A stretch of 64,000 nt of DNA from NCBI GenBank assembly GCA_032988165.1, contig JANTQF010000008.1, positions 212,234 through 276,233 on the forward strand, in the 5' to 3' direction. Below the pieces are notes generated by a model that was not told where the DNA came from, searched no databases, and saw only the letters and a program-made list of their open reading frames with translations. This DNA comes from Emmonsiellopsis sp. PD_33. Lineage: Eukaryota; Ascomycota; Eurotiomycetes; Onygenales; Ajellomycetaceae. This document shows, piece by piece, positions 1 through 11,874 of the stretch. Position numbers and translations under genes: made by a program. Position 1 is the first letter of the stretch. Each line of letters begins with the position of its first letter.

Positions 1-331
1 GCTGAAAGAGCGTGGTAGGTGGGTCGTCCATGTTGGCGCTGTCTGCGGTGGCAGTAGAGAGCGATATGGTCGGTAGGGACAGTGAGGGCGAACTGATGGA
101 CTGGTTGTTAGGATTAATGGTGCCTCCGCTGGCCGCAAGCAGCGCGGACTGGGCAGTCTGGGGCTCCGCTTTGGCCTTGGGCGAGGTGGAAAACAGCTGG
201 CTCAATCGATTGGATTTCCCAGACGAAGGCTTGGTAGGGAGGCTGCCGCCCTTTTCGCTCGTAGACGAAAAGGACGGCGGGATGGCGGAAGGGGACGTGC
301 TGGCGAAGGGATTGTTAGGTCGACGAGGCAT
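1..331 (-). CDS. 5' part of a Ser/Pro-rich hypothetical protein, cut by the window edge
   Basis: An open frame starts at the ATG at 331 (minus strand) and runs off the left edge without a stop, giving about 110 residues. It begins MPRRPNNPFASTSPSA and is rich in Ser, Pro, Thr and Asn, as expected for a disordered N-terminus. No domain is present in the visible part, so the function cannot be named. GC content and codon use match the neighbouring genes. Downstream exons lie outside the window. The start is the first ATG of the open stretch, and the upstream DNA is non-coding. Confidence 0.6.
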   Translation of the reverse strand, partial: MPRRPNNPFASTSPSAIPPSFSSTSEKGGSLPTKPSSGKSNRLSQLFSTSPKAKAEPQTAQSALLAASGGTINPNNQSISSPSLSLPTISLSTATADSANMDDPPTTLFQ

Positions 332-2182
332 TTCAGGATCAAACGACAGGACAGTAGGAAGCGTGGAGAGTCAGCCCAGAGCCGGAGTTTGCGGCGGTTG
401 ACCTGGGGCAGCGGTTCGCAATCGGCCCAGCTCGCCGTCGCTGGCAAGCACGCGGTGGTACAGAAAGAGGGCAGTGTCGAGGGGCGGCGGAACTAAACTC
501 GCCTACAAGCCACACGACACACAAAGTTAGTTGCGGGATGGCAAGACGGAGGACGAAAGACACGCGGACGGCTGGGAGAAACAAAGAAGCCCACGCAGCG
601 AGGCAGCACGAGCACGGCAAAAGGGGCTCAACAAAGCAGGAATTTGCACGCACCCAACGATCCGAGAGGAGCCGGAGAAACGAGCTAGGGATGCACCAAG
701 GCGCTCAGACGCAGCAATTCAGGCGGAGGATGCAGCGAAGCATCTCCCTGGCACACACGGGCGGGATGGCGGATGCTGGAGCGTGTTGAAGGAGACGATG
801 ATGTCGAGCAGCGAGAGCAGACGTCGGGAGAGCAAAAACCCTGCGGCGAGTTGAGGCTGAACCAGAAGCGAGTTTTTGCCGATGGGCCCTGGTACACGGT
901 ACCGTAAATTACGCCGGTTGCAGGCGCGGATGGTGGGAATTGCCGGGCCCATCGCCGCGAATTGGGGCCTCTGATTGGGCAGATGGCGGTGTCTGAACCT
1001 TAATCCAACCCTCATGAAACGCAGATTACACAACGTGACAATACACAGCCCCCGGAGACCTCGGTGTCCGACATTAATAATCACATTCTAGAGAGACGAG
1101 ATAGCAAGAAAGTGTGATTAGTTGCTGATGGTGAGTTGTTGGATGCAGGACTCAGGAAACAAAAAACAAGAAGAAACACCTTCATTTCCAAAATCCCAAT
1201 TCCAACCAGCCAAGCAATTCCAGATGTCCAGAGAGGCTGGCACAGTGGAGTCGATCCTTACTCAGGGGCGCCTTTTTTGGGTTTCCGCTCCTTCGCTCGC
1301 AATCAGTGCCCCTTGCAATGAGAGGGAACTTTGGCGGTGGGCAATGGACCTTTGATATTGTTCATCAGTTTTATGCTCAGCGGATTTTATTGCCGATCGC
1401 CTGGGCCAGCGAACCAGCCTTCAGAATGTGGTATGGCAGTTCAAGAATCGAATACAAACACAAAATCCCAAATGGCTTCGCTGCGCAGATCTCATCCTTC
1501 AATGCCATTTTTAAAGCTGTCCCCAAGTGCATCCATGTCGGAAGATATTTAAGATATCAGTGGATATTTTGCGCTATGTATGTATTTTGTGGTAAAGCGG
1601 GTTGTAACAATGGAAAGTCACGTGTTTTCAGTACATCAACATCAACCTTCCATATGTATTTCATGCATCCAACTCTGAAAGAAGCAGCTCATTCTTCTTA
1701 TTATCCAAAAGGCAAATCCCCATGTCTCCCTCCAAGTCCAGAACCAGCTAGCTAGGGTTGGTTGGTGCTAGCCAGTAAATGAGAGGAAATTCGCATGCAA
1801 GAAGCGGGGTATATCTGCTTTTCTTGTGATAGAGGGGTCCAAAAGCTCCCATCCCAACCCCGCCCCTTGCCTCCCTACTGCCCATTTTATATTGCTCTCC
1901 AGCAAGCCTTATACAGAACTTTTGCTTAAAATCGTCTTATTAGAAGAGAAGACCAGTCCGCATATTCAGGTTCTTTTTCCCACGGGCCAGGCGTTGTTGA
2001 AGCGCAGGGACGGAACATCACACAGGGAGGGGCATATCAGGCACAAGAGACAGACATACACGAATCGTTGATCGACCATCCGGCAGCTGAGAACAGGCTT
2101 TTTCTTATCTAAACCTGCCTATCCAAACATCCAAACATCCAAACATCCGAAGTCCACACAACAAATACATAGACAAAGGAAC
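332..2182. other. Intergenic region, divergent promoter area
   Basis: No convincing gene lies here. Open frames are short, overlap each other and match nothing recognised. The stretch separates the divergent starts at 331 (-) and 2183 (+), so it must hold both promoters. It contains pyrimidine-rich tracts and the short repeat at 2121-2148. Confidence 0.5.
2121..2148 (+). repeat. 8-bp microsatellite in a probable 5' UTR
   Basis: About three and a half copies of ATCCAAAC lie 35-60 bases upstream of the start codon at 2183. They are probably in the 5' leader of the hydrolase gene. Confidence 0.7.
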
Positions 2183-3151
2183 ATGACCAACTCCCCACCG
2201 CACCCCCCCTCCCCCACCCCCTTCCCAAAACCAACCATCATCCCCCCGCGCGGTCCGCACACCCACACCCTCATCCTCTTACATGGCCGGGGCGACAGCT
2301 CTCTCGACTTCAGCACGGACCTAATAACCCTCTCCCTCCCCATCCCCTCCAACCCATCCCTCAACACGCTCCCCCAGCGCTTCCCCGGGCTGAAATTCAT
2401 CTTCCCCAGCGCGAAGCTCGGCCGCTCCACCGCGTCGGGAAACGTGGTGATGCCGCAATGGTTCGATCTGGAGACGCTGGACCCGCCGCATGCGATGGAG
2501 CATGAGTTGCAGAAGGATGGGTTACGGGCTTCGGTGAATTACCTGCTCGAGCTGGTGAGGGGGGAGGCGGAGGTGGTCGGGGCTGGGAATGTGGTTGTGG
2601 GCGGGTTGAGTCAGGGGGGAGTGGTGGCGTTGGGGGCTACGGTGGGGTTTGAAGGGGTTGACGGGGCGGCGTTGGGCGGGTGTGTGGCGATGAGTTGCTG
2701 GTTGCCCTTTCAGCGGGAGCTGATGGCGTTAGCCCGGGATGCTGATTCCAAGAATGCAGAAAATGGAAATGGAAATGGAAATGGGGGTGATGACGAAGGC
2801 GAGAGTGAAAGCGAACCCTGGCATCAACGCCGCGAAGACATCCCCACCCCGCCCCCTGCCCTCTCCCTCAAAGCTGCCAATTACTTCCGCGAAAACATCC
2901 TCGATATCCCGCCCATTCCGGGCTCCGTGCTGCCTGATTTCCCCAAATGCCCGCTGTGGATCGCCCATGGGACGCTGGATGAGCATGTCAAGCCGCGCTT
3001 TGGCGAGGATGCCGCGAGGACTATGGAGAGGTTGGGTTGGGATGTTACGTGGATGTTGTATGATGAGTTGCAGCATTGGTATATGCCGGATGAGTTGGAG
3101 GATATGGCGACTTTTTTGAATGTGGTTGTTGGGGTGCCGGAGGCGGAATGA
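2183..3151 (+). CDS. Acyl-protein thioesterase / carboxylesterase-like alpha/beta hydrolase
   Basis: This single-exon gene encodes 322 residues of the phospholipase/carboxylesterase (acyl-protein thioesterase) family, which cleaves thioester-linked fatty acids or short esters. Visible signatures are LLHGRGDS at about residues 32-39 (oxyanion region) and the nucleophile elbow GLSQGG with Ser143. HGTLDEHV supplies the acid Asp266, and the DELQHWY segment supplies His298. The family norm is about 220-250 residues. The extra length is a Pro-rich N-terminus and an insert at about 190-215 coded partly by a GGAAAT repeat (Asn-Gly runs, then acidic). The start is the first ATG after the leader repeat. 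Substrate is not predictable. It could act on lipids or xenobiotic esters rather than acyl-proteins. Confidence 0.85.
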   Translation: MTNSPPHPPSPTPFPKPTIIPPRGPHTHTLILLHGRGDSSLDFSTDLITLSLPIPSNPSLNTLPQRFPGLKFIFPSAKLGRSTASGNVVMPQWFDLETLDPPHAMEHELQKDGLRASVNYLLELVRGEAEVVGAGNVVVGGLSQGGVVALGATVGFEGVDGAALGGCVAMSCWLPFQRELMALARDADSKNAENGNGNGNGGDDEGESESEPWHQRREDIPTPPPALSLKAANYFRENILDIPPIPGSVLPDFPKCPLWIAHGTLDEHVKPRFGEDAARTMERLGWDVTWMLYDELQHWYMPDELEDMATFLNVVVGVPEAE

Positions 3152-4083
3152 GCCGGGGGGGGGGCTCACTGGGGTTCTCACGACGGTGGATTGTTGGCAT
3201 TGGTTTAGGTGGGGAGGGGGGGGGGATGTGAAGAGCAGGGAGACTTTCTTCTTGTTCGGCTTCTTTTTGATGATGCGGCTTGCTTTATGGGAATTAGTGA
3301 GAGAAAAGGACAGGACTGAACCTGTTCAGACAATGTTGTTTCAAGGTTGTTGCTGTGTGATGCATGGCTATGGGAGTGATACCGGTGGAGTTGGGACCAA
3401 ATACAAATAGCGTTGCTTCAATAACCTTATGCATGCATGAGACGGCGTTTTTTGTATCTCAAGGGCATATACCTATATATATTTTTAACTTGCATAGCGA
3501 TTATCTGAGCGAGCATAGTCTATTTTAGTCGAGCATGGGAATTGCTTTTTGATTCTTTGATTTATTGTAGTTTCAAAAGGGGGGAGGGAGGGTTATTGGA
3601 GTTTCTACTTTAGGTGGGATGGGTATCTCTTATGGAAAACGCGGGGTTATGAAAAATAGACTTGAGAAAGTACTATAAGAGAAACATAATCGTACTATAC
3701 ATTGATGCTAAGAGAGGGGAAAAAGGGGGGGAGGGATAACTAATACAGTAGTAGCTTTTGCGGCTATCCATATATATGAGACCAAGCAAATGCCATCATG
3801 TACCGTTTATGTGCAGGGAGACATGAGACAGATATAGGAAAGAAAAAGATATCCGCCCTATCCCAAAACAAGGGAGTCCACTGAAATGCAGGTGGAACAA
3901 GAAAGCCCACCAGCAACCAACGCTACCAATCGTACAAGATAAACCACCACGATGCCCCCCCGTCTATCAAGATCAAAACACCATGGAGAAGAACGAACAA
4001 ATGAGTTCCGCAATCCACCCCGGATGATCGATCAGACGGAGGCGGGACACTCAATTATTCCCACCACCACTCAATCACCCCGC
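3152..4083. other. Intergenic region between convergent genes
   Basis: This stretch lies between the 3' ends of the hydrolase (+) and MPP alpha (-) genes. It has several G runs and A/T-rich patches (around 3,470-3,490 and 3,760-3,780) that would suit 3' UTR and polyadenylation signals. I see no gene in it. Confidence 0.5.
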
Positions 4084-5921
4084 TCACAGCCTTCCCAACT
4101 TCCACCGCGCAATCTGATCCTGAATCTGCTCCCACTGGATGGGCCGCAGAGTGGCCCCCTCCACCTCCCCCTCCTGCACAACAACAGTCGGCTTCCCCGT
4201 CCCAATGCCCTTATTATAAATATGTCCACTAAACACCTGCTTCGCGACGCGCCGGAGATCCTCAACCGTCAACGCATCAATCTTGTCACACATCTCCTTG
4301 ACGCCAATCTTCCGTCCATGCACCTGCACCTGTCTTCCGAGATCCTCAAGCTCGACCATACGCGACTCAAGGTTCATCAGCAGCGAGGAGCGGAGTTGGT
4401 TCTTGGCCCTTCTGACCTCGACGAGCTGCAGGGCGGAGAAGCGGGATTCGGTCGTTAGGGCGTGCAATTCCTTGCAGATCACCTCGACCATCGCCGTGAT
4501 GCGGTCGGGCATGCAGGAGGCAGAGATGCCGAAGAGTCCGCTGTCCGTGTAGCTGAGGTTGAATGCCATGCAGCTCTCGACCCAGCCGTGTTGGTTTAGA
4601 ACGTTGGTGTAGAGGCGGGAGTACATGCCCTTGCCGGGGCCTCCGGCGGAGAAGGAGCCTCCGCCACCTAGTAGGGTTTGGAGGGTGGCGAGCGCGTAAA
4701 TGTCTGGAGAGGAAATTGGGAGGGCTTCAAAGGCGATGTGGATGTGGCTGAGGCGCGGAAGGGCGGGGTTTGCGGGGGGAGGAATGGGGGGGAGAGAAAG
4801 GAAACCACCCGTGTAGTGGGATGGTCTGTGGAGATCTAGGGTGGAGGGCTTCAGGAGGGAAGGGTCAAGGGGCGAGACTGAAGCATTGGAGGAGGCGGAA
4901 GTGGAGAGATTTTTCAGGAAGGGGACTTTGGAGAGAATTCCGGAGGAGGAGGATGGGGATGATGATGGGGGAGGAGTAGAGGATGGAGATGTAGGAAGCG
5001 TCGATGTCGTAGACGAAGGGGAAAACGAAGGTATCGACCGCATCTCTTCCTCAGAAATAGTAGTCTCCGAACCATGCCCAAAGAGCACTGGCTTCTGCCT
5101 CTTCATATCCCCAAAGTATTGTTCTGCCAACTGGACAGCATCCTGATGCGGCACGCCCGCAAACGCAACCACCATCCTCTCCGGCTTGAAGAAGGTATTC
5201 CGATACTTCTCAACCGTAGCCCTAGTAATCTGATCCAACCTCTCCCTCGGACACAGCAGCGGATTCCCCAACGTATTATTATTATACGCCGCGATATTCA
5301 CCAACTCCGGCAGAATCATCTCCGGCTTCGCCCAGAGCTCCGTAATCTCATAATCCGCCACCTCCAGCTGCTGCTGCACCTCCTCCTCGGTAATCAGCGG
5401 GTCTCTAATCGTCTCCGCCAACAGGCCCAGGGTTGTTGGCACGGTCGAGTTGAAACTAGCGGATTGGTACATGAGGGACTCGCGCGCCGACGCGCATTGT
5501 ATATTTCCACCCAGCGACTCGAGCGCTTCGTACATCTGATCTCCCGTCCTTTTCGCCGTCGACTTAAACGCCAATCTATCGATTATATGGCTGACGCCGC
5601 GGAGGCTTTCGTCCTCGTAGCGGGATCCGGCATCGACGTATACACCCACGCCCGCGAAGGGGCCCGGGAGGGATTCCGTGGCGATTCGGAGGCCATTGGG
5701 GAGTTCTGTAATTTGGTCAAGTTCGACGGGATCCTAGACGCATGGTTTGCGGTTAGCACTTTTTTGTCTGGCTGGTGGACAACCTCCGTGTAGATTTGCG
5801 GATAGGACAAGCTAACCTTGGAAGGGGTCTCTATTTGAGTGGACAAGGCTCTTGAGAGGGCTCGTGGTGCTCGGATAAGCGGTCTCGCCGACACGGCGGC
5901 TCTAGTTGCTAACCGACGCAT
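4084..5921 (-). CDS. MAS2: Mitochondrial processing peptidase alpha subunit
   Basis: Two exons, 5817-5921 and 4084-5733, join in phase 0 across an 83-nt GT-AG intron and give 584 residues. The protein is the alpha subunit of the matrix peptidase that removes presequences from imported precursors. Residues 1-35 are an Arg/Ser/Ala-rich presequence (MRRLATRAAVSARP). The M16 fold follows. At about residues 84-88 the sequence reads HIIDR instead of the zinc-binding HxxEH, as expected for the non-catalytic alpha subunit. The Gly-rich substrate-binding loop lies at about 390-404 (GGGGSFSAGGPGKGMYSRLY). A Ser/Thr/Pro-rich insert at about 270-325 is low complexity and probably a surface loop. A longer frame continues upstream of 5921, but the presequence argues for this ATG. 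Confidence 0.95.
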
Positions 5922-6345
5922 GATAACGGGCGTTCTTTTTGGAAGCAGAACTAGAGTCGACTCGATGTAGATGTCGGCGATGAGCTTGATGGAAGAAAAA
6001 TATGCGGACGGAGCAGCAGGGATTAGGTCATCCTTGATGGTGGCCTGACCGCTTTTGGCAGAATATTGCTTGGCGATGTTGCTGAGTAAGCATACAGCAG
6101 AGGAGGACAGGGAGGAATAGTAGAACGGGAAATATCGTCGGACAATGCAAATGATATTTGAGGACCTGGGAATCCAGGGGTTTATTGCGTATAACATAAT
6201 ACATGGCCGAAAATCAATAGTGGTAATTATGTAGATTTGATTGCTTTCTAGACTTCACTCTCTACTATCTATAGGGGGGTTCTAATAGAAAGCATGAGAA
6301 CATAAAAAGACGGTAAAAAACGAAAGGGATATAAATATAAACGAA
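5922..6345. other. Intergenic region upstream of MPP alpha
   Basis: About 420 bases hold the MPP alpha promoter and the 3' end of the acetoacetyl-CoA synthetase gene, both on the minus strand. The part at 6,190-6,340 is AT-rich. No separate gene is seen. Confidence 0.5.
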
Positions 6346-8602
6346 TCAGTGATCCGCAGCCCAATTCCGATACCAGTCAAGACAAGCCGCGTTAGCCACA
6401 CTTGCCCCCGTTTTTATACTCAGCCCGCACATAATCTGTTTGACCGCATTCTCAACCTTTTTCCCGTTGGTCGTCACAGGGATTTCTGGGCACGAATCCA
6501 CAATAGCGGGAACATGTCGCGCACTTAGCTCCTTGCGGATAGTCGCCTGTATTTGGCTGGCGAGGCCGGGCGGCATAGAAAGTGGCTCCTGCACACCGTT
6601 GGCGTTAGGTGTTGAGGCACCAGATGACGAGGCAGAAGAGCTTGTCAGCTTGACGAAGAGGACGACGGTTTCATCATTTTCAATCCCATTTCGTCTTCGG
6701 CCGATACATAGCGAATCTTCGACCTCGTTTGCAAAATGCTTGAGAATGACGTTGTAAATCTCCGCGCTTCCAAATCTTACACCGGCGGGTTTGAGGACTC
6801 CGTCACTCCGGCCCAGCATTTCCAGGCCGCCTGTCTTTGGGTTAATGTTCACGAAATCTCCGTGATGCCATATTGATGGGCCAAAGACGTCAAAATAGCT
6901 CTTCCGATATTTCTCTTGGCCCGCGGGGCCAGGTGGCCAGAACATAACTGGCTGGGCTGGGAAGGGCTTCGTGCAAACAAGATCACCTGCATCATCCGTG
7001 GCGCTAATATCTTTGCCTGCATAGTCGTAGACAGAAACTGCCATACCAAGCCCACGGCATTGGATCTCTCCGCGATAAACCGGTATGATAGGGCAGGATG
7101 CCCCAAATAGAGAAATTATGTCTGTTCCACCAGTTATAGAGCCCAGCATGATGTCTGAATGGATGGAAGAATATACATAATCGAAGGTCGACGGGGCCAG
7201 CGGGGACCCGGTGCTGAAGATTGCTTTCAGTGTTCTGAGAGTGACGGGCCTGTGGGCATGCTTGGTAGGGTTAAGAGCAGACTGCTCAAGGACGGACAAG
7301 TACTTGGCAGAGGTCCCAAAGTGTGTTATGTGTAGTTCGTCGATGAGTCGAGGCATGGCCATATTACCCTTCCCGTCCTCCAAATCCAGAGGCCGGAATG
7401 GCGAACCGTCGTAAACAACGATGCTGGCGCCACTGGCTAACGCGGAAACCAACCAGTGCCACATCATCCAGGTTGTGGTTGTGAAGTAGAACAGCCGATC
7501 TCCAGGCCCAATATCAGAGTGCAATACATGCTCCTTTTTATGCTGCAAGAGGGTGCCAAGGGCACCGTGGACGATTGGTTTCGGGGCACCAGTGGTGCCT
7601 GAGGAGTAGAGGATGTATACAGGGTGATCGGGAGGGAGGGCCTCGAATATAAGTGGGCTTGATGAATGCTGTGAAGAAGCGAGGAACTGCGAGAAGCTCG
7701 TTGACTTGCCGTTCGGCGTGCTGATCGACTCTAGATCAAAGCCATAACCCTTAACCGCTTCAAATACAACCACATGGCGCAAGCAATCCAGACTTGCTGT
7801 CAATTCCGCGATTTTTGACTGTGTTGGGTGGACCTTGCCATTGTACGGTGATGCGTTGTCCGCAAACAAAACCACGGGTTCAATCTGGCGCAAGCGTTCC
7901 AGTACCGCATGTACTCCAGTATCAGTCGAAACAGCACTCCACAGGGCTCCTATGGAGGTGGCGGCCAGCATGGCAATCAATGTGTCTGCGTGATTTCCGA
8001 CGAAGCCCGCTACACGGTCTCCTTTCACTACGCCTGCCTCCCGCAGAGCGAGGGCACAGTGTCGAACCCGTTCGCGGAGATCTCTCCATGAAATGTGTTC
8101 TCGGGTTGACTCCGTGGCGCTGATCACCGCCACGGAGTTTTCGTCTGGGTTGCTTGTCGGATAGAGGAGGTTCTCGGCGAAATTGAGCAGACTGCCTTCG
8201 AAAAAGGTTGGTTTGGGAAATAGCAGGGAGTCATTATCTAGAACCTGAGAGCAATTGTTAGCAAAAAGTACTCCTGACTGGTGGGGGCGGGGTGTGACCC
8301 CTCGAAACCGTGAACAACTTTGCAATTGAGTCAATCCAACGACGGGCAAATCAACATACTTTGTCATAATTTTTCTGAGCCTTGACTCCTGTAAAATGCC
8401 ATATTTCTTCCCAGAACCTTGCGGGTTCAGAAACGCTCCAATTCCACAAAGCATCGTAGTCCGCCAAGTTGAGGCCATATTTGTGGTTGACGAGGGACAT
8501 GAACATATAAATCTTGGTGGATTCGGGGGACGAGGGACGCCAGAGCTCCTTGGCTATGGTCACATCCCCATTGCCCAGCGATTGATCCTCCATAGACGGC
8601 AT
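6346..8602 (-). CDS. Acetoacetyl-CoA synthetase (acetoacetate-CoA ligase)
   Basis: Exons 8360-8602 and 6346-8244 join in phase 0 over a 115-nt intron with a clear GCTAAC branch site near its 3' end. The product has 713 residues. It belongs to the ANL adenylate-forming superfamily and makes acetoacetyl-CoA from acetoacetate, ATP and CoA in the cytosol, which salvages ketone bodies for lipid or sterol synthesis. The ATP/AMP motif YILYSSGTTGAPKP lies at about residues 291-304, and GRSDGVLKPAGVRFGSAEIY is the expected C-terminal hinge region. The family N-terminal segment (NHKYGLNLADYDALWNWSV, then VLDNDSLLFPKPTFFEG, then NFAENLLYP) separates it from plain acetyl-CoA synthetases. A second in-frame ATG at 8593 is an alternative start. 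Confidence 0.93.
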
Positions 8603-9499
8603 CTTGAATGGGGGGGGATTGGAACCGGGGGGGGTTAGAGGCGGTCTGGTCGAGCAATGAGTCTCCGGTGTGCGAGAGAAGAGCAGTCTGAATCGCAACT
8701 ATGAGCGCTCCGTTAGCTTCTAATATCCCACGCCCAACAGTTGGGGCAGACGAGCTCAACCCGCGCTTAGATGTTGGCAGCTGGTGGAGATGGCTCGCAG
8801 TCCGCCCCGATATCGTCCCCAGCTCGGAAGCTCTCGTTTTCCCCGTCGCAAATTCTCCGAATCGCCGCGCAGTGGGGCGTGTTCCGAGCCAGCTGGGCCG
8901 TGGCAAAACACGCACAATATCAACCTGCCTGGTCTTGATCACGTCAATTGGGGTCTTGTCTATTGGACTGGGGGAGATAATATGAAGAAATGGCCAAACA
9001 ATCGCCGTATCAAAAGTTAATGAGCAGAATGATTACTGTCCTGGGTCCGCGGCGCTGGAGTCGATATATCACTCTCCATTACTATCTAGACGAACATGAG
9101 GATGTTGTTGCTACCCGTTGTAGCTGAAGATCAGATGGAAAGGTCCATTCGACATGGGATTCATAGTCTCCGCTCAGAGATCCCATCCCATATCAAGTAT
9201 ATCAATATGAGTGCTTGGAATAATGTACTGGAGTCGAACAAGCCGAGTTGAAGAAGCAGAAATACGCTTGGCCGGATCCGTCGAAATGTGACGCCGCTTT
9301 TGGGTCAAAGCTGTTCCGAGCCGAAAAAAAAAGTTGGACCTCATCATCGCTTCCAACCATCGCCTGCTCCAACTCTCTGTCTTCAACAACCTCAACCTCA
9401 GCCACCACCACCAACCTCCAGTTTCTGCATCTTCGCTTTCTATTTCTAGCAGCCCCTTTTTACTTCTTTGTGATACTTGCCGACACACTTACATTCACA
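8603..9499. promoter_or_regulatory. Divergent promoter region, acetoacetyl-CoA synthetase / TOM22
   Basis: The 897-base gap separates two start codons pointing away from each other, so it must contain both promoters. CT-rich and CCAACC-rich stretches lie just upstream of TOM22 (about 9,340-9,420). I see no gene in it and do not claim particular factor sites. Confidence 0.5.
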
Positions 9500-10276
9500 A
9501 TGGTTAAGCTTCAAGAAGTCGAGGACGAACACTTCAAGGAGAAGCCCACGGCCACCAAGACCGATGCTCTCCTCGAAAGTGACGACGAAGATGACTACAC
9601 AGATACCGGTATGCTCCAGATGCGTAGTGCATTTCTTTCCGCGCCCATTTTGGGCCCCATCAAACTCCTTCGTCAGCCCTGTGCACCATGATACGCATTG
9701 TTCGCGATGGGTCACTTCCTCCCCGAACAGTGCAAGCATTTCAACCCTACGAAATACATCTTGCTAACCGTTTCTCCATCCAACTCCGTAGAATCCGAAT
9801 TCTCCACTGAATCATATGACGGTCTTCCAGAGGAAGAAACGCTCTACGAAAGAATCGCCGCCCTCCGCGACATCATCCCCCCCCAATCCCGACACAAAAT
9901 CTCCAGCACCTTCTCATCACTCTCTTCATTTGCCAAGTCCACCGTCTCGTTCGGCGGCAAGACGCTCTGGGTTTTGAGCACAAGCGCTTTCCTGATCGGC
10001 GTACCATGGGCCCTGGCCCTGGCAGAGGAGCAACAATATGTTCAGATGGAGCGGGAGCAGGGCATGATTAAGGGCGCTAATGAGGTTTGTCACCGCCTTT
10101 GCTATATTTCGCGTCTGGTTTTGGAACAGGATCAGCTTTCCAGTAAATGCGGTTTTTAAATTCGAGGGAATCGCAAAGGCTAACCATTTTTAACACCGTA
10201 ACAGATGTTGACACCTGGTGCCACCAGCTCCCTTACCCAGCCTCAAGGACAAACGGAAGGACAACCCGCTTTGTAA
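9500..10276 (+). CDS. TOM22: Mitochondrial import receptor subunit Tom22
   Basis: Three exons, 9500-9608, 9792-10084 and 10205-10276, give 157 residues with consistent splice phases (1, then 0). Tom22 is the central receptor of the outer-membrane TOM complex and organises the translocase. It has an acidic cytosolic N-terminus (runs of Glu and Asp at residues 7-56), a single membrane segment at about 95-114 containing the family Pro (FLIGVPWALALAEEQ), and a short C-terminal tail in the intermembrane space. Length and layout match fungal Tom22. The 9609-9791 intron is long (183 nt) and does not preserve the reading frame, so reading through it would give a wrong protein. Confidence 0.93.
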
Positions 10277-11874
10277 ATCAACAGAAATATGAACGGGAAT
10301 GAGGATGAGGATGAAGACGGGGCAGATCAATAGGAAAGGGTGATTGAGCAGTGCTCAGTTGGAAACCCTCCGAGAAAACGACCCATATCGGAACGATGCA
10401 CATTCTAAGGCGTTTCAACTCCCCGTACCTTTTCGATATATACGCACGCGCCTTTCAATAACCGGTTGGATTCGATCCCAGATTTTAAATTCTCCGACGA
10501 ATAGTTTGCGGCATATGAAAACGATATTATGTTGGCTATGACGGTGGCATATTGGCGGGGAAAATGTTGGAATGAAAAACGTATTTTTCATATCAAACTG
10601 GGGTTTAAAGATGATTGAAAGTGCGGGATGTTGTCTGCATATCGACGTATTTTCCACCATCTCCACATCTCTTGCATCTCCTTGTGATATCATCTCTTCC
10701 CTCTCCTATATTCCCATAGTTGCATTTTTACCCGGATTTTCTCTTTCTTGTACCCTTTTTTGCTGTCCCTATCACCCCCAATCTCCTTTCTTGTTCCCTG
10801 TTTTTTTAAATGTTTTGTTTCAATTGTATTCCTTTTCTTTTTTTTTCTTTTGTCTTTTATATTTTCCTCTCTCAACTTCAATCATGTAGTTATATCATCC
10901 GAATAAATGGGCCAATTTTTTTTCTTTTTTTTCTTCCTGCTCTTTTTTTCGTTCTCCCTCGCTCTTACTTAACACTGGTATACATACTTGAACAACCTGA
11001 ATCCTGGGGCATATCAGATAGATATCTGGGGGCGTTTTGTATCCCCCCCTCTTTCTTATTGTTGTGAGGTAGTAAGTAGGTCACCCACCAGGGCTGTCGG
11101 TTTCGAGTGTCGACCTCCTGTTGCAACCTAGGGTCTGAAGGTGTCTACATATGGTATGTTAATGAGAGGAGAGGAGAGGAGGCGACCTTGGGAAATCTCT
11201 GATCCCTTGAGGGATGCTTAATGATATTTCATTTCCTTGCAATTGAGGAAGAAGAAGGAACAAAAAGAAAAAAAGAACTGGTCATGTCGTCTGCCTTCCT
11301 ACCCATCGCATTACATGCACGTCTCGCGCGCATAAGCTGGTTATTTGGGTAGTTAGCTAGTTACGGCTAGGGGTGGCTAGATCTATCTATCTATTGAATG
11401 AGAGCGAATACTGCATTATCGCTCACTTTGAAAAAGAAAAGAAGAAGAAGAAAAAGCAGACGAGGTACCGTCCTCTCGCACGATGATGGATGGTTCTTAT
11501 CCAGGATTAAAAAGCAGCGTATGAACCAGATAAATGCTTTTCCTGTGTATAAACGGGAGGAAACGAATGCAAATTGACCAAGATGCGTGTAGTGTGGCTA
11601 GGTGCAGACGGGAAGGATCGGGGGCGGTGGAGAGGCGTAAGAGAGGTATTTAAGGTGACTTGGAATTCCTATTCCATTCCATTCCCCCGCTAGCGACGAT
11701 TCGGCGTTCGGATTTGATGTTTTTGCGTATACAAGACGGTGGGTATGGAGGTAGAGATGGGTTGGTGTCGTCTTGGCCGCGCTAGATAAGAAGAAATATA
11801 TGAATAATTGAAAAGGGGTTTCACCATCGGGCTTCCTAGTTTCCAAACAGTGGTTAGTTGGGAGATTATACCGA
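10277..11874. other. Intergenic region between convergent genes, with long pyrimidine tracts
   Basis: About 1.6 kb lies between the 3' ends of TOM22 and the DUF4211 gene. From 10,690 to 10,970 the plus strand is strongly T- and C-rich, with several runs of 7-9 T. From 11,160 to 11,460 there are GA-rich stretches. No coding potential stands out. The region may hold 3' UTRs and terminators. Confidence 0.5.

Noticed and set aside
12..401. 129-codon plus-strand open frame at the left edge
   Set aside because: It begins with GTG and mirrors the minus-strand coding sequence starting at 331, whose Ser/Pro-rich composition looks like a real protein.
1306..1755. 149-codon plus-strand open frame
   Set aside because: No motif, no good start context, and overlapping frames of similar length. 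Composition looks non-coding.
4770..5146. Plus-strand Glu/Gly-rich frames
   Set aside because: They are antisense to the Ser/Pro-rich insert and nearby coding sequence of MPP alpha.
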